From the NCBI RefSeq assembly GCF_024138395.1, contig NZ_JAMYDU010000016.1, positions 1 to 64,000 on the forward strand: DNA of 64,000 nucleotides, written 5' to 3'. Numbering within the stretch: the first letter of the stretch is position 1; each line of letters starts with the position of its first letter. Shown here in pieces: positions 63,947-64,000 of this stretch. Made by a program: the position numbers and the translations under genes. The notes beneath the pieces are model-generated. The model saw only the letters and a list, made by a program, of their open reading frames with translations. It did not search any database and was not told the origin of the DNA. The stretch comes from Pseudomonas mandelii. GTDB lineage: Bacteria; Pseudomonadota; Gammaproteobacteria; Pseudomonadales; Pseudomonadaceae.

Positions 63947-64000
63947 ATGCTGGACTGGAAGAACCGCACGGGCAGCGCGCCTGAGCGTGCCGCTGAACCG
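63947..64000 (+). CDS. Start of a gene cut by the window end, possibly DUF2333
   Basis: An ATG at 63947 with AAAGGA upstream opens a frame of 18 codons to the end of the window (MLDWKNRTGSAPERAAEP). This start resembles the DUF2333 family proteins of Pseudomonas, but so few residues do not allow certainty. Confidence 0.5.
   Translation, partial: MLDWKNRTGSAPERAAEP

Overview
The window comes from a Pseudomonas chromosome, most likely the P. fluorescens group. The evidence is the gene order fis-dusB-purH-purD-retS and aroQ-accB-accC-prmA, the urt/ure cluster with an acetyltransferase inside it, a GcbA-type diguanylate cyclase, and many short REP/REPIN palindromes of several classes between genes. 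I see no tRNA, rRNA, IS element, integrase or CRISPR array.

Layout. 0.1-1.2 kb: a soluble sensor histidine kinase. 1.5-6.6 kb: a very large DUF6543-LRR-NEL protein, an E3 ubiquitin ligase type effector. 6.6-17 kb, minus strand: urease genes ureD, ureA, ureB and ureC with two GNAT acetyltransferases, preceded by the urea ABC transporter urtABCDE, with a good sigma-54 promoter in front of urtA. ureE, ureF and ureG are not here. 17.4-18.1 kb: a small DUF6124 gene whose leader carries four alternating complementary boxes, one of them its own ribosome binding site; this is a strong candidate for an RNA switch. 18.4-21.1 kb: a FecBCD-type ABC importer. 21.3-26.5 kb: a copper cluster (OprC receptor, PepSY membrane protein, PCuAC chaperone, two DUF2946 proteins). 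26.6-34.7 kb: aerobic cobalamin (corrin ring) genes in two divergent operons, cobL-cbiD-cobK and cobG-cobH-cobI-cobJ.

34.7-45.5 kb is an accessory region with AT-rich, gene-free flanks. It encodes a 2361-residue toxin that combines a clostridial-toxin-like glucosyltransferase, a YopT-like cysteine protease triad and a TcdA/TcdB-type pore region, resembling LifA/Efa1 (lymphostatin). After a convergent marC gene come three tandem genes that are diverged copies of one unrecognised family. This block and the NEL effector are the host-interaction content of the window.

45.5-64 kb returns to core genes, all on the minus strand apart from the last: retS, purD, purH, fis, dusB, a DUF3426 zinc-ribbon protein, prmA, accC, accB, aroQ, dsbD, a chemoreceptor and gcbA. 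A truncated plus-strand gene runs off the end.

The genes link nitrogen nutrition (urea uptake and hydrolysis), copper and corrin metabolism, host-directed toxins, and lifestyle control (RetS, GcbA).
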